Shown: piece after piece, positions 35,725 to 45,472 of the stretch
Numbering within the stretch: position 1 is the first letter of the stretch
Layout of the letters: each line of letters starts with the position of its first letter
NCBI RefSeq assembly: GCF_024749045.1
Contig: NZ_CP087184.1
Span: forward strand, 5,208,001-5,272,000
From: Pseudomonas sp. B21-028
Lineage (GTDB): Bacteria; Pseudomonadota; Gammaproteobacteria; Pseudomonadales; Pseudomonadaceae
Reading direction: 5' to 3'
DNA: 64,000 nucleotides
Notes under the pieces: generated by a model
Seen by the model: only the letters and a program-made list of their open reading frames with translations
The model's database searches: none
What the model was told of the DNA's origin: nothing
Program-made: the position numbers and the translations under genes

Positions 35725-36502
35725 AATCGATCCAAGCACCATTCACCGTGTCAGCCACGAGATCAAGCGCCGTCGCCTGCAAGTGCTGCGGGTGGTGGAC
35801 CTGACACCGCGCATGCGCCGCATCACCGTCGGCGGGCCGGAACTGACCGGGTTCGTCAGCCTGGGCACGGATGATCACGTGAAACTGTTTTTCCCCCAGA
35901 ACGCCGAGGAACGGGCCGCCCTGGAGACCTTCGACCCCAGCGCCGGAAAGGCCCAGGGTTCTCTGCCGCAAATGCGCGACTACACCCCACGCCGCTACGA
36001 CCTGGAGACCCTGGAACTGGACCTCGATTTCGTGCTCCATGGCGACGGCCCCGCCTCGACCTGGGCGGCCCAGGCCGAGCCTGGACAATCCCTTCACATC
36101 GGCGGGCCACGGGGCTCGATGATCGTGCCGGACATCTTCGACAGCTACCTGCTGATCGGCGACGAAACCGCCCTGCCCGCCATCGCCCGCCGCCTCGAAG
36201 GCCTGGCGCCCAACCGCCGGGCGCTGGTGGTCGTGGAGGTGGAAAACGGTGCCGAACAGCAGGTTCTGCAAAGCCCGGCCCAGGTCCACGTGATCTGGGT
36301 GCTGCGCGAAGGTCGCCAGGACAGCCTGCTGACCACCGTGCGCCAACTGGAAGTGCCTGGCGGCAAGCTGTACGCCTGGGTCGCCACCGAAAGCAAGGTG
36401 GCGCGGCAGATTCGCAAGGTGTTGCTGGAAGAGAAAGGGTTGGATCAGGACTTTGTGAAGGCGGTGGGCTACTGGAAGGCGGATGATAACGAGGAGGAGT
36501 AA
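35717..36502 (+). CDS. Siderophore-interacting protein (NADPH-dependent ferric reductase, YqjH-like)
   Basis: 261 residues from the ATG that overlaps the PadR stop; the frame is open upstream only by chance. The FAD-binding motif RDYTPRRYD of the ViuB/YqjH family is at about 93-101, with GDGPASTWA and GPRG after it, then an NAD(P)-binding half with LLIGDETALPAI and a C-terminal GYWKADDNEEE tail. It should release iron from ferric siderophores in the cytoplasm. Cotranscription with a YqjI-like repressor suggests metal control. The divergent yqjH/yqjI order of enterobacteria is replaced here by an overlapped operon. Confidence 0.9.
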   Translation: MTEIDPSTIHRVSHEIKRRRLQVLRVVDLTPRMRRITVGGPELTGFVSLGTDDHVKLFFPQNAEERAALETFDPSAGKAQGSLPQMRDYTPRRYDLETLELDLDFVLHGDGPASTWAAQAEPGQSLHIGGPRGSMIVPDIFDSYLLIGDETALPAIARRLEGLAPNRRALVVVEVENGAEQQVLQSPAQVHVIWVLREGRQDSLLTTVRQLEVPGGKLYAWVATESKVARQIRKVLLEEKGLDQDFVKAVGYWKADDNEEE

Positions 36503-36564
36503 TCCTCTGACAAACCCGGCCTGCCAGGGCAAGGCAGATTCATCTGTGGCAAGGCAGATTCATC

Positions 36565-36697
36565 TGTGGCGAGGGGATTTATCCCCGCTGGGCTGCGTAG
36601 CAGCCCTGAACCCAGCCAACTCGGGGTGTCAGGCAGATTGAGACTACAGTGATGGGGCTGCTTCGCAGCCCAACGGGGATAAATCCCCTCGCCACAG
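36565..36697. repeat. REP doublet, GTGGCGAGGGGAT type
   Basis: TGTGGCGAGGGGATTTATCC and its inverse at the right end (GGATAAATCCCCTCGCCACA) enclose a second pair of GGGCTGC..GCAGCCC arms. A partial duplicate of the first nine bases (TCTGTGGCAAGGCAGATTCA) lies just before it. Confidence 0.85.
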
Positions 36698-36754
36698 ATG
36701 CCCTCCTGCCACAGAATTATCGTTGCCGTTACTACTTACTGAACCAGGTATTCC

Positions 36755-37222
36755 ATGCTTTTCCTGATCGCCTACATCGCCAGCGTCGTGCTGATCAATT
36801 TCGCCTTTTCCGCCGCACCGCACCTGGACATCATCTGGTCGGCCTGGGGTGGCCTGGTGTTTATCCTGCGGGACATGGTGCAGACCCGGTTCGGCCATGG
36901 CGCCATCGCGGCGATGCTGGCGGCGCTGGTGTTGTCCTACGTTACTTCGGACCCGACCATCGCCCTGGCCAGCGCCACAGCGTTTGCGGTGTCCGAGTGC
37001 ATCGACTGGCTGGTGTTCACGATCACCAAGCGTCCGCTGCATGATCGGTTGTGGATCAGCTCGGCGCTGAGCATTCCCCTCGACACCTTCATTTTCTTCG
37101 GCCTGATCGACGCCCTGACCCCACCCGTGGTGATCACCGCCCTGGCCTCGAAATTCGCCGGGGTCACCGCCGTCTGGCTGATCATGGCCTGGCGTTTGCG
37201 CAAACAGGCCGTCGCCGGCTGA
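36755..37222 (+). CDS. VUT-family membrane transporter (YhhQ-like)
   Basis: 155 residues with about five or six hydrophobic helices and the VUT signature around RDMVQTRFG and ASATAFAVSECIDW. The family includes the queuosine-precursor transporter YhhQ and other small-molecule uptake proteins; this one is shorter than YhhQ and its substrate is not known. AGG is near the ATG. It lies 102 bp before purT on the same strand. Confidence 0.8.
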   Translation: MLFLIAYIASVVLINFAFSAAPHLDIIWSAWGGLVFILRDMVQTRFGHGAIAAMLAALVLSYVTSDPTIALASATAFAVSECIDWLVFTITKRPLHDRLWISSALSIPLDTFIFFGLIDALTPPVVITALASKFAGVTAVWLIMAWRLRKQAVAG

Positions 37223-37324
37223 AGCCAAACCCCGTGGTTCATGTAAAATGCCGCGCTTTCTCCCTATGGGAAGCTCGCCCGGCGCGCAACCCTCGATGAT
37301 CCGCTCCTGTTTGAGGACCTTCAG

Positions 37325-38506
37325 ATGACCCGTATCGGAACTCCCTTGTCGCCCACCGCGACCCGCGTTTTGTTGTGTGGCAGCGGCGAACTGGGCAAGG
37401 AAGTGGTAATCGAATTGCAGCGCCTGGGCGTGGAAGTGATCGCCGTGGATCGCTACGCCAACGCGCCGGCCATGCAAGTGGCCCATCGCAGCCATGTGAT
37501 CAACATGCTCGACGGCGCCGCCCTGCGTGCGGTGATCGAGGCCGAGAAACCGCACTTCATCGTGCCGGAAATCGAAGCCATCGCCACCGCCACCCTGGTG
37601 GAACTGGAAGCCGAAGGCTTCACCGTGATCCCCACCGCCCGCGCCGCGCAGCTGACCATGAACCGCGAAGGCATCCGCCGCCTGGCCGCCGAAGAGCTGG
37701 GCTTGCCGACCTCGCCGTACTTCTTCGCCGACACCGTGGAAGACTACCGCAAGGCCGTTGAAACCCTCGGTTTCCCGTGCGTGGTCAAGCCGGTGATGAG
37801 CTCGTCGGGCAAAGGCCAGAGCCTGCTGCGCGGCAGCGACGACGTGCAGAAAGCCTGGGACTACGCCCAGGAAGGCGGCCGCGCCGGCAAGGGCCGGGTG
37901 ATCATTGAGGGCTTTATCGACTTCGACTACGAAATCACCTTGCTGACCGTGCGTCATATCGGCGGCACCACCTTCTGCGCGCCGGTCGGTCACCGCCAGG
38001 AGAAAGGCGATTACCAGGAATCCTGGCAGCCCCAGGCCATGAGCCCGGCGGCACTGGCCGAATCCGAGCGCGTCGCCAAGGCCGTGACCGAGGCCCTCGG
38101 CGGACGTGGGATGTTCGGCGTCGAGCTGTTCATCAAGGGCGATCAGGTGTGGTTCAGCGAAGTCTCTCCGCGCCCACACGACACCGGGCTGGTAACGCTG
38201 ATTTCCCAGGACCTGTCGCAGTTCGCCCTGCACGCCCGCGCCATCCTCGGCCTGCCGATCCCGCTGATCCGTCAGTTCGGCCCGTCGGCGTCGGCGGTGA
38301 TCCTGGTGGAAGGCCAGTCAACCCAGACCGCTTTCGCCAACCTGGGCGTCGCCCTGAGCGAGCCGGACACCGCGCTGCGTCTGTTTGGCAAACCGGAGGT
38401 CAACGGCCAACGCCGCCTGGGCGTGGCCCTGGCCCGCGACGAATCCATCGAAGCCGCCCGCGCCAAGGCGACCCGGGCTTCGCAGGCGGTGAAGATCGAA
38501 CTCTAA
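37325..38506 (+). CDS. purT: Formate-dependent GAR transformylase PurT
   Basis: 393 residues, the usual PurT length. N-terminal Rossmann-like part with [20 protein letters not shown], a central ATP-grasp domain with [15 protein letters not shown] and EITLLTVRH, and [10 protein letters not shown] near the metal site. It makes formyl-glycinamide ribonucleotide from formate, ATP and GAR in purine synthesis. AGGACC before the ATG gives a reasonable ribosome site. A bidirectional terminator follows. Confidence 0.96.
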   Translation: MTRIGTPLSPTATRVLLCGSGELGKEVVIELQRLGVEVIAVDRYANAPAMQVAHRSHVINMLDGAALRAVIEAEKPHFIVPEIEAIATATLVELEAEGFTVIPTARAAQLTMNREGIRRLAAEELGLPTSPYFFADTVEDYRKAVETLGFPCVVKPVMSSSGKGQSLLRGSDDVQKAWDYAQEGGRAGKGRVIIEGFIDFDYEITLLTVRHIGGTTFCAPVGHRQEKGDYQESWQPQAMSPAALAESERVAKAVTEALGGRGMFGVELFIKGDQVWFSEVSPRPHDTGLVTLISQDLSQFALHARAILGLPIPLIRQFGPSASAVILVEGQSTQTAFANLGVALSEPDTALRLFGKPEVNGQRRLGVALARDESIEAARAKATRASQAVKIEL

Positions 38507-38522
38507 GGCTGCGCAAAGCCCC

Positions 38523-38640
38523 TGTGGCGAGGGGATTTATCCCCGCTCCCATTACTGTGGATTAAATTTGTCTGACCCATCGGGTCGGCTGGGTTTGGGG
38601 CTGCTTCGCAGCCCAGCGGGGATAAATCCCCTCGCCACAG
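38523..38640. repeat. REP doublet between purT and gcd
   Basis: TGTGGCGAGGGGATTTATCC at the left is inverted at the right end. The inner arms are partly replaced by unrelated sequence (CCATTACTGTGG), so it is an imperfect doublet. Confidence 0.8.
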
Positions 38641-38690
38641 ATAATGTCCTTCCACAGATGAATCTCTTGTCACAGAACAGTGTGGCAATG

Positions 38691-38725
38691 AAAAAGGCGA
38701 CACCCGCAAGGGCGTCGCCTTTTTC
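38691..38725. terminator. Bidirectional Rho-independent terminator
   Basis: AAAAAGGCGACACCCGCAAG and the partner GGGCGTCGCCTTTTT form a G+C-rich stem of about nine pairs with an A-run before and a T-run after it. It serves both purT (plus) and gcd (minus). Confidence 0.9.
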
Positions 38726-38742
38726 ATGAGCGCCGGTCAGGC

Positions 38743-41157
38743 TTAATCCGGCAGTTTGTACGCGATCACATAGTCACCTTGCTTGGTGCCCAGGGAACCA
38801 TGACCGCCAGCAACGACCAGCACGTATTGCTTGCCGTCCTTGCCGGTGTAGGTCATCGGCGTGGTCTGGGCGCCAGCGGGCAGGCGGCCTTCCCACAGTT
38901 GCTTGCCGTTTTTCACGTCATAGGCACGCAGGTACTGGTCGAGGGTGCCGCTCAGGAACGCCACGCCACCGGCGGTGGTGAACGTGCCGCCCAGGCTCGG
39001 TACGCCCATGCTCAGCGGGATCGGCACCGGCGAGCTGTCACGCACGGTGCCGTTCTTGTGTTTCCACAGGGTCTTGTTGTTGGTCAGGTCGACTGCGGCC
39101 ACATAGCCCCAGGCCGGTGCCTGGCAGGGCAGGCCCATGGGCGACAGCAGCGCTTCGAGGATCACGCCATAGGGCGCGCCCTTGTTCGGCTGCACGCCTT
39201 CGGTTTCGCTCTTGCGACCCGGACCACCGGCCACTTCGGCCGCCGGTACCAGCTTCGACTTGAACGCCATGTAGCTCGGGTTGACGAAGGCGATCTGGCG
39301 CACCGGGTCAACCGAGATACCGCCCCAGTCGAATACCCCGAAGTTACCCGGGTAAACGATGGAACCCTGCAGCGACGGCGGCGTGAACATGCCGTCATAG
39401 CGCAGCGACTTGAAGTCGATCCGGCAGAGCATCTGGTCGAATGGCGTCACGCCCCACATGTCGCGTTCCTTGAGGACCGGCGGCACGAAGTTCAGGTCGG
39501 ACATCGGCTGGGTCGGCGAGGTGTGGTCGCCTTCCACCGCACCTTGCGGCACCGGGATCTCCTTGATCGGGATGATCGGCTGGCCGTTGCTGCGGTCCAG
39601 CACGTAGATGCTGCCCTGTTTGGTCGAAGCCAGTACGGCCGGCTTCACGCCGTCGGCGGTCTTCATGTCCATCAGGGTCGGTTGACCGCCGACGTCCATG
39701 TCCCACAGGTCGTGATGGGTGAACTGGAAGTACCAGCGCACCTTGCCGGTGGCGATGTCCAGCGCGGTCAGGCCGGCGGAGTATTTTTCCGATTCCGGGG
39801 TACGCAGGCCACCGAACTGGTCGGGAGTCTGGTTGCCCATCGGCAGGTAGAGCATGCCGAGTTTTTCATCGACGCTGAACATGGACCACATGTTCGGCGA
39901 ATTGCGGGTGTAGGTCTGGCCCTCGGCAATCGGCGTGGTGTCGTCCGGGTTGCCGCTGTCCCAGTTCCATACCAGTTTGCCGGTGTGCACGTCGTAAGCG
40001 CGGATGACGCCACTTGGCTCGTCAGTGGAAACGTTGTCGGTGACGTGGCCGCCGATCACCACCAGGTTCTGGGTGACGGCCGGAGGCGAGGTGGAGTAGT
40101 ACCCCCCCGCGGTGAAGCCACCGATGTTGGCGGTCAGGTCGACCTGGCCTTTATCCCCGAAGTCTTCGCACATCTTGCCGGTGTCGGCGTTGAGGGCGAT
40201 CAGACGGGTGTCGGCGGTCGGCAGGAAGATCCGGCGCGGGCACACGGTGCTGGCCGGCGTGGTGCTGGCAGTACCGGTGGGGCTCTGCTCGGCAGAGGCG
40301 TACACGGCGTCATCGTGATAGCTCACGCCACGGCAGGTCATGTGGGCCCAACCCTTGAAGTTTTCCGCCTTCTGCGTGGAAAGCTTCGGATCGAAACGCC
40401 AGATTTCCTTGCCGGTTTCAGGCTCCAGGGCAATCACCTGACTGTGGGGCGTGCACACGTAGAGCATGCCGTTGACTTTCAACGGGGTGTTTTCAGCGGT
40501 CGTCTCGCCCGGGTCGTTCGGCCCCGGCAGGTCGCCGGTGCGATAGGTCCAGGCCGGAACCAGCTTGCTGACGTTCTGCGGCGTGATCTGCGCCAGCGGC
40601 GAATAACGGTCGCCATGGGCGCTGCGGCCATAGGAGTTCCAGTCGCCGTCGGGCATTGCCGGTGCGGTGTTGGCCATGCCCGCGACGTTGTCGCGGTCCA
40701 ACTGCCCCTTGATTTCACCCGGGTTGGTGAACTGGCTGGCAAGCGCCGCGACACCGGCGATGACCACGGCGGCGCCCAATGCGCGGGTGCCCATGGGAGA
40801 TGCGTCGGCCGTCAGCAGCGGACGGCGGAACCATGGCAACAACATGACGATGCCCAGGGCGAACAGCATCGCCAGGCGCGGTACCAGTTGCCACCAATCC
40901 AGGCCCACTTCCCACAAGGCCCATACCGTACTGGCGAACAGCACCAGCGCGTACAGGCCCAGGGCCGCACCGCGGGCCATGATCAGCAGCACGCCGGTCA
41001 GTGCCAGGCCGATCCCGGCCAGCAGGTAATACCACGAACCGCCAAGCGTGCTCAGCTTGACCCCGCCGGCCAACAGGGCCAGGCCCATCAATAGAAGCAG
41101 AATGCCGAGCAGACTCGGTAGCAGACGGCCTCGATTCGAAGCACCTTCAGTGCTCAT
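38743..41157 (-). CDS. gcd: Membrane-bound PQQ-dependent glucose dehydrogenase
   Basis: 804 residues. Five N-terminal membrane helices (about 10-140) are followed by the eight-bladed quinoprotein propeller facing the periplasm, with WNSYGRSAHGDRYSPL at its start, WAHMTCRGVSYHDD, tryptophan-docking repeats, NMWSMFSVDEKLGMLYLP and GHHDLWDMDV-like HHDLWDMDVGGQPTL. It oxidises glucose to gluconolactone and passes electrons to ubiquinone. Acid made this way is known to dissolve mineral phosphate in fluorescent pseudomonads. It shares the terminator with purT. Confidence 0.95.
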   Translation of the reverse strand: MSTEGASNRGRLLPSLLGILLLLMGLALLAGGVKLSTLGGSWYYLLAGIGLALTGVLLIMARGAALGLYALVLFASTVWALWEVGLDWWQLVPRLAMLFALGIVMLLPWFRRPLLTADASPMGTRALGAAVVIAGVAALASQFTNPGEIKGQLDRDNVAGMANTAPAMPDGDWNSYGRSAHGDRYSPLAQITPQNVSKLVPAWTYRTGDLPGPNDPGETTAENTPLKVNGMLYVCTPHSQVIALEPETGKEIWRFDPKLSTQKAENFKGWAHMTCRGVSYHDDAVYASAEQSPTGTASTTPASTVCPRRIFLPTADTRLIALNADTGKMCEDFGDKGQVDLTANIGGFTAGGYYSTSPPAVTQNLVVIGGHVTDNVSTDEPSGVIRAYDVHTGKLVWNWDSGNPDDTTPIAEGQTYTRNSPNMWSMFSVDEKLGMLYLPMGNQTPDQFGGLRTPESEKYSAGLTALDIATGKVRWYFQFTHHDLWDMDVGGQPTLMDMKTADGVKPAVLASTKQGSIYVLDRSNGQPIIPIKEIPVPQGAVEGDHTSPTQPMSDLNFVPPVLKERDMWGVTPFDQMLCRIDFKSLRYDGMFTPPSLQGSIVYPGNFGVFDWGGISVDPVRQIAFVNPSYMAFKSKLVPAAEVAGGPGRKSETEGVQPNKGAPYGVILEALLSPMGLPCQAPAWGYVAAVDLTNNKTLWKHKNGTVRDSSPVPIPLSMGVPSLGGTFTTAGGVAFLSGTLDQYLRAYDVKNGKQLWEGRLPAGAQTTPMTYTGKDGKQYVLVVAGGHGSLGTKQGDYVIAYKLPD

Positions 41158-41266
41158 AGTGTGATTCTCCGTGATATTTAAGGAGTCCCGCGCAAGTAAT
41201 CACTGTAGATGACGATCCTGTGCAGGCATGGTTCAGTAAAAAGCTGATCAGTTAGTAGCAAGCCCT

Positions 41267-41356
41267 TGTGGGAGCGAGCCTGCTCGCGATGGCGGCGTCA
41301 CCTTCAACAAGCGTGTTGGCTGATCCGCCGCCATCGCGAGCAGGCTCGCTCCCACA
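41267..41356. repeat. REP doublet upstream of gcd
   Basis: TGTGGGAGCGAGCCTGCTCG, then GATGGCGGCG, mirrored by CGCCGCCATCGCGAGCAGGC to the right. Arms are about 34 bp long. The flanks (41158-41266 and 41357-41574) must include the gcd promoter and the leader of the next gene; no site was assigned there. Confidence 0.85.
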
Positions 41357-41574
41357 TGGGACTGCAGGGCAAGACAGCGCTATCTTCCAAGATTCTGGTA
41401 CGTCAGAAGAACCGTTTCAGCAAGCGGCGCAAGAATAATGTCCCGCTCCCGATAGAGAAAGCGCTTTTACCGACATGAATCTTTTCGAATCCGGTAACAG
41501 TGTTGCCACTAGACTTCCAACCCATGGGCACCTCGGCTAAGGTGCGCGCCTATTCCCTTCACGCAAATACCTCC

Positions 41575-41805
41575 ATGACCGAACAGCACAACAACCCCCT
41601 GCACGGCGTGACGCTGGAGCAAATCCTCAACGCCCTGGTGCAGCACTACGAATGGTCGGGCCTGGCCGAACGCATCGATATCCGTTGCTTCAAGAGCGAC
41701 CCGAGCATCAAATCGAGCCTGACTTTCCTGCGCAAGACCCCGTGGGCGCGGGAGAAAGTCGAGCGGCTGTATATCAAGCTGATGCGTACCAAGCGGCCGG
41801 TCTGA
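41575..41805 (+). CDS. VF530-family DNA-binding protein
   Basis: 76 residues from the ATG at 41575; the frame is open for 25 codons before it but that part is not family-like. The whole protein matches the VF530 (DUF2132) signature: [37 protein letters not shown] and [16 protein letters not shown] structure in this family shows a small helical DNA-binding fold; the cell role is not settled. The next gene starts 3 bp after its stop. Confidence 0.88.
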   Translation: MTEQHNNPLHGVTLEQILNALVQHYEWSGLAERIDIRCFKSDPSIKSSLTFLRKTPWAREKVERLYIKLMRTKRPV

Positions 41806-41808
41806 ATC

Positions 41809-42441
41809 ATGAACCTTCGACAGCGCTTCGTATCGGTGGCGGCGCTGCTGGGCTGGGCGGGATTGAGCATCCAGCTGTATTTGGTTCTGTTGGGGCGCTG
41901 GGAACTGGGTGCGAGCCTGCTGGGCGGCCTGGTGAATGTCTTCAGCTTCTTCACCGTGCTGACCAACACCCTGGTGGCCGTGGTGTTGACCTGCGAAGTG
42001 ACCCGCCGCGAATCGGCCGCCCGGCGCTGGTTCCTGCGGCCCGCCGTCAGCAGCGGAATCGCCGTGAGCATCGCCCTGGTCGGCCTGGCTTATAACCTGC
42101 TGCTGCGCCATCTCTGGCAACCCGAAGGCTGGCAGTTCGTGGCCGACGAGTTGCTACACGACGTGATGCCACTGCTGTTCATCGCCTATTGGTGGCGGTG
42201 CGTGCCCAAAGGCACCCTGCGCCTGTGGCATATCGGGCTCTGGGTGATTTACCCCGTGGTGTATTTCGCCCATGTCCTGTTGCGGGGGAGTTTCCTGGGG
42301 GCGTACCCCTACCCTTTCATCGACGTGGCAAACTTGGGTTATCCACAGGTGTTCATCAACGCCGGGGGGATATTGCTGGGGTTTGTCGGGATTGCGCTGG
42401 GGATGGTGGGGTTGGATCGGTGGATGGGGCAACGGCATTAG
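41809..42441 (+). CDS. Pr6Pr-family integral membrane protein
   Basis: 210 residues with six hydrophobic helices. FSFFTVLTNTLVAVVLT near the N-terminus and the LLHDVMPLLFIAYWW and YPYPFIDVANLGY segments are typical of the Pr6Pr/FAR-17a-like proteins. Function is not known; eukaryotic relatives include a lipid hydrolase family. It is 3 bp after the VF530 gene, so probably cotranscribed. Confidence 0.82.
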   Translation: MNLRQRFVSVAALLGWAGLSIQLYLVLLGRWELGASLLGGLVNVFSFFTVLTNTLVAVVLTCEVTRRESAARRWFLRPAVSSGIAVSIALVGLAYNLLLRHLWQPEGWQFVADELLHDVMPLLFIAYWWRCVPKGTLRLWHIGLWVIYPVVYFAHVLLRGSFLGAYPYPFIDVANLGYPQVFINAGGILLGFVGIALGMVGLDRWMGQRH

Positions 42442-42473
42442 AAGACTGCTACTGCCTCTGTGGCTACCGCCCC

Positions 42474-42605
42474 TGTGGCGAGGGGATTTATCCCCGCTGG
42501 GCTGCATAGCAGCCCCATCACTGTGAACTCAATCTGCCTGACTCACCGAGTCGCCTGATCTTGGGGCTGCTGTGCAGCCCAGCGGGGATGAATCCCCTCG
42601 CCACA
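42474..42605. repeat. REP doublet between convergent genes
   Basis: TGTGGCGAGGGGATTTATCC at the left and GGATGAATCCCCTCGCCACA at the right, with inner GGGCTGC arms. Confidence 0.85.
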
Positions 42606-42617
42606 GGGGACTTGTAC

Positions 42618-42827
42618 TCAAGACCTTCCCGGCAACATCCACACCAACCCACTGACCTTCGCCCGCTCATGACACAAGGCCAATACGCTACGCCGTTCAT
42701 CGTTGTCCATGCTGCGCCAACGGGTGATCTCGGACACGGTGCGCTGGCAGCCGGTGCAGACGTCGTCATCGTCCAGCGAGCAAATGTTCACGCAGGGCGA
42801 GGGCACCGGGCGTTCGGCGTTGTTCAT
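42618..42827 (-). CDS. DUF1289 small cysteine protein
   Basis: 69 residues from an ATG that overlaps the upstream gene's stop (ATGA). It has the DUF1289 pattern [20 protein letters not shown] with four cysteines spaced C-x3-C and C-x2-C, then EITRW. A metal or cluster site is likely but unproven. It is coupled to the gamma carbonic anhydrase gene. Confidence 0.88.
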   Translation of the reverse strand: MNNAERPVPSPCVNICSLDDDDVCTGCQRTVSEITRWRSMDNDERRSVLALCHERAKVSGLVWMLPGRS

Positions 42828-43348
42828 GATTCCTGCTCGGCCAGGTCGCGGGCGTAGCGCTGCGCGTTGTGGACGTAATGCGCCGCACTGGCCTCGAGCA
42901 TTTTCTTCTGCGCCTCGGTCAATTCCCGCACGACCTTGCCAGGCGAGCCCATCACCAGCGAACCGTCGGGGATTTCCTTGTTTTCGCCGATCAGCGCGTT
43001 GGCGCCAATGATGCAGTTCTTGCCGATCTTCGCGCCGTTGAGAATCACTGCATTGATGCCGATGAGGCTGTAATCCCCCACCGTGCAACCGTGGAGCATG
43101 GCGTTATGGCCAATGGTCACGCCAGTGCCGATGGTCAGTGGGAAGCCCATGTCGGTGTGCATCACCGTGCCGTCCTGCACGTTGCTGTCCTTGCCGATCA
43201 GGATCAACTCGTTATCGCCGCGCAGCACGGCGTTGAACCAGACGCTGGCGCCTTCTTCGAGGCGGACCTTGCCCACCAGCGTGGCGTTGGGCGCGACCCA
43301 GCTCTGTGGGTGGGTTTCGACACGGGCATCGCCCAGGCGGTATTTCAT
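42824..43348 (-). CDS. Gamma carbonic anhydrase family protein (hexapeptide repeat)
   Basis: 174 residues from MKYRLGD; the frame continues upstream into the NUDIX gene's region but only this Met fits. Left-handed beta-helix with hexapeptide repeats ([33 protein letters not shown]) and three candidate zinc histidines (HTDMG, GHNAMLH). The YrdA/PaaY/CaiE group binds metal and forms trimers; enzymatic activity of most members is weak or unknown. It lies 14 bp downstream of the CoA pyrophosphatase gene. Confidence 0.88.
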   Translation of the reverse strand: MKYRLGDARVETHPQSWVAPNATLVGKVRLEEGASVWFNAVLRGDNELILIGKDSNVQDGTVMHTDMGFPLTIGTGVTIGHNAMLHGCTVGDYSLIGINAVILNGAKIGKNCIIGANALIGENKEIPDGSLVMGSPGKVVRELTEAQKKMLEASAAHYVHNAQRYARDLAEQES

Positions 43349-43362
43349 GAGGATCCTCGGGC

Positions 43363-43962
43363 TCAGGTATTGATGAAGCTTCTGGGTGGTTTGTGCAGGT
43401 CGGTGCCGGCGTCGAACAGCAGGTTCACCAGCTCGACGATCATGATCGCCGTCAGGCCCCAGATCTTGTACTCGCCAAAACGGTAGCTGGGCACGTACCA
43501 ACTGCAGCCCTGGTAATCGATGCGATGGGTGTGTTCGCGGGGATCCTTGCGGAAAAACTCCAGCGGTACATTGAATACCGCGGCGATCTCGGCATCGTTG
43601 GCGTGATACTCGACGAAATCCGGAATCACCCCGACATAAGGCGTGACCTTGATGCCATGCAGCGAAATCAACGGGCTGAGAGGGCCGATCACTTCCACCA
43701 GACCGGGGGGCAAGCCGATTTCCTCTTCGGCTTCACGCAGGGCGGTGAACACCAGGTCCGGGTCCTCCGGGTCGCGCCGCCCACCGGGGAAAGCCACTTC
43801 GCCGCCATGGGTCGAGAGCCCGCTGGCGCGCAAGGTCAGTACCAGCTCCGGCTCGTCACTGCGGGTGATCGGCACCAGTACCGCGGCTTCAGGGAAACGT
43901 CGGTCGGCCTGCAGGTCACGCGGGATATGGTTGCTTACTCGATGCAGTAGCTCGTCCAGCAT
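43363..43962 (-). CDS. CoA pyrophosphatase, NUDIX family (NudL-like)
   Basis: 199 residues with the CoA-diphosphatase signature just before and within the NUDIX box: [20 protein letters not shown] then [23 protein letters not shown]. These enzymes split CoA and its derivatives to phosphopantetheine and 3',5'-ADP. It is first in a minus-strand operon with the gamma carbonic anhydrase and DUF1289 genes, and divergent from another NUDIX gene. Confidence 0.9.
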   Translation of the reverse strand: MLDELLHRVSNHIPRDLQADRRFPEAAVLVPITRSDEPELVLTLRASGLSTHGGEVAFPGGRRDPEDPDLVFTALREAEEEIGLPPGLVEVIGPLSPLISLHGIKVTPYVGVIPDFVEYHANDAEIAAVFNVPLEFFRKDPREHTHRIDYQGCSWYVPSYRFGEYKIWGLTAIMIVELVNLLFDAGTDLHKPPRSFINT

Positions 43963-44107
43963 GAGACTTCTCGATTTATTCGCTACCTTGCATCATGCAC
44001 CAATCGTTCAAGCGGCCCAACCCCCGGACGGCGACGTGTCGCGAAACGACAACTTGCCGACACCCGTCCCGCACGCCAAGATAGGCGCAGCATTCAGGAA
44101 CCCAAGC

Positions 44108-44659
44108 ATGAAATTCTGCAGCCAGTGCGGTAACCCGGTGACCCAGCGCATACCCGAAGGCGACTCGCGCCTGCGCTTTGTCTGCGACACCTGCCACACC
44201 ATCCACTACCAGAACCCCAACATCGTGGCCGGTTGCGTACCGACCTGGGGCAGCAAAGTCCTGCTGTGCCGACGCGCCATCGAGCCGCGACGCGGTTACT
44301 GGACACTGCCGGCGGGCTTCATGGAAAACGGTGAAACCATCGAACAGGCCGCCGAGCGCGAAACCGCCGAGGAAGCCTGCGCCCGGGTGCGAAATTTAAG
44401 CATCTATACGTTGATCGACGTACCGCACATCAGCCAGGTCCATGTATTCTTCCGCGCCGAGCTGGTGGACGAGGATTTCGCCGCCGGACCCGAGAGCCTG
44501 GAAGTGAAGCTGTTCGAAGAAGCGGACATTCCCTGGGACGAACTGGCTTTTCGTACGGTGGGCCGGACCCTGGAATATTTTTATGCTGACCGACGCACCG
44601 AGCATTACCCGGTGCGATCCGAATCGATCCCGCCGCTGGCTCAGCCTGCCAGGACCTGA
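44108..44659 (+). CDS. NUDIX hydrolase with N-terminal zinc ribbon
   Basis: 183 residues starting MKFCSQCGNPV. Four cysteines (CSQCG and CDTCH) form a zinc ribbon like that of NADH pyrophosphatase, followed by IHYQNPNIVAGC and a NUDIX box GFMENGETIEQAAERETAEE. The last Gly of the consensus box is Ala. NADH- or ADP-ribose-type substrates are plausible, but it is shorter than NudC. The L,D-transpeptidase gene follows after 37 bp. Confidence 0.88.
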   Translation: MKFCSQCGNPVTQRIPEGDSRLRFVCDTCHTIHYQNPNIVAGCVPTWGSKVLLCRRAIEPRRGYWTLPAGFMENGETIEQAAERETAEEACARVRNLSIYTLIDVPHISQVHVFFRAELVDEDFAAGPESLEVKLFEEADIPWDELAFRTVGRTLEYFYADRRTEHYPVRSESIPPLAQPART

Positions 44660-44696
44660 AAAACCATATCGTCACGACGCCCCTAGGGATATTTCA

Positions 44697-45203
44697 ATGC
44701 GCTGGTTGCTTGTGCTGTTCTGCTTGTCGTTCGCTGCTGTGTCCCAGGCTTCTGCGGTGGGAGCATACGACGGCAAGCCCATCGAAAAGGTGCTGGTACT
44801 CAAGTCCGCCCATCAGTTGCAATTGATCAGCGACGGCAAACCGCTCAAGACCTATCGTATATCCCTCGGCAGGGGCGCCAAGAAAGGCCCCAAGCTGATC
44901 GAAGGCGACAAGCGCACCCCTGAAGGTTTCTACTGGATCGACTGGCGCAAGGTCAGTGACCGTTTCAACCTGTCGATGCACATCTCCTACCCCAACATCA
45001 GCGATGCTGCCCGCGCCCGACGCGAAGGCGTGGACCCTGGGGGCATGATCATGATCCACGGCACACCGGACAGCGAAGAAAACCCTGAACAGCTGTTCCA
45101 CACCCTGGACTGGACCAATGGCTGCATTGCCATGCGCAATGTGGACATGCGCGAAGTCTGGAACCTGGTGCCGGATGGCACGATGATCGAGATCCGGCCG
45201 TAG
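44697..45203 (+). CDS. L,D-transpeptidase family protein (YkuD domain)
   Basis: 168 residues with a signal peptide ending near SQASA, so periplasmic. The YkuD domain is almost the entire mature protein: KVLVLKSAHQLQLISDGK at its start, RTPEGFYWIDWRK, IHGTPD with the catalytic His, and TNGCIAMRN with the catalytic Cys (family form SHGCIR). It may cross-link peptidoglycan or attach lipoprotein; small stand-alone forms may also be amidase-like. Confidence 0.88.
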   Translation: MRWLLVLFCLSFAAVSQASAVGAYDGKPIEKVLVLKSAHQLQLISDGKPLKTYRISLGRGAKKGPKLIEGDKRTPEGFYWIDWRKVSDRFNLSMHISYPNISDAARARREGVDPGGMIMIHGTPDSEENPEQLFHTLDWTNGCIAMRNVDMREVWNLVPDGTMIEIRP

Positions 45204-45268
45204 CGTCTGTCTCTTATGCGGCAAGCGCTTGTTGAGGCATGGAAGCCTTGTTGCGACATGAGGGCTTT

Positions 45269-45400
45269 TGTGGCGAGGGGATTCATCCCCGTTGGGCTGC
45301 GCAGCGGCCCTAAAGCCAAACAACCCGGTGCGTCAGGCAGATTGAGTCGCTTGCTTTGGGGCCGCTGCGCGCCCCAGCGGGGATAAATCCCCTCGCCACA
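45269..45400. repeat. REP doublet, GTGGCGAGGGGAT type
   Basis: TTGTGGCGAGGGGATTCATC left, GGATAAATCCCCTCGCCACA right, with inner GCGCAGCGGCCC/GGGGCCGCTGCGC arms. Confidence 0.85.
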
Positions 45401-45429
45401 GGGGGTCCACACATCTGTGAACACCTCCC

Positions 45430-45457
45430 TGTGGGAGCGAGCCTGCTCGCGATGGCG
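45430..45457. repeat. Single REP, GAGCCTGCTCGC type
   Basis: One TGTGGGAGCGAGCCTGCTCG copy continuing CGATGGCG, without a partner, 16 bp before the stop of the DUF6124 gene. Confidence 0.75.
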
Positions 45458-45472
45458 CCGGTCCTTACGCCA

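Noticed and set aside
38779..41094. A 771-codon plus-strand frame
   Set aside because: It is antisense to gcd, whose membrane and PQQ-domain motifs are unambiguous.
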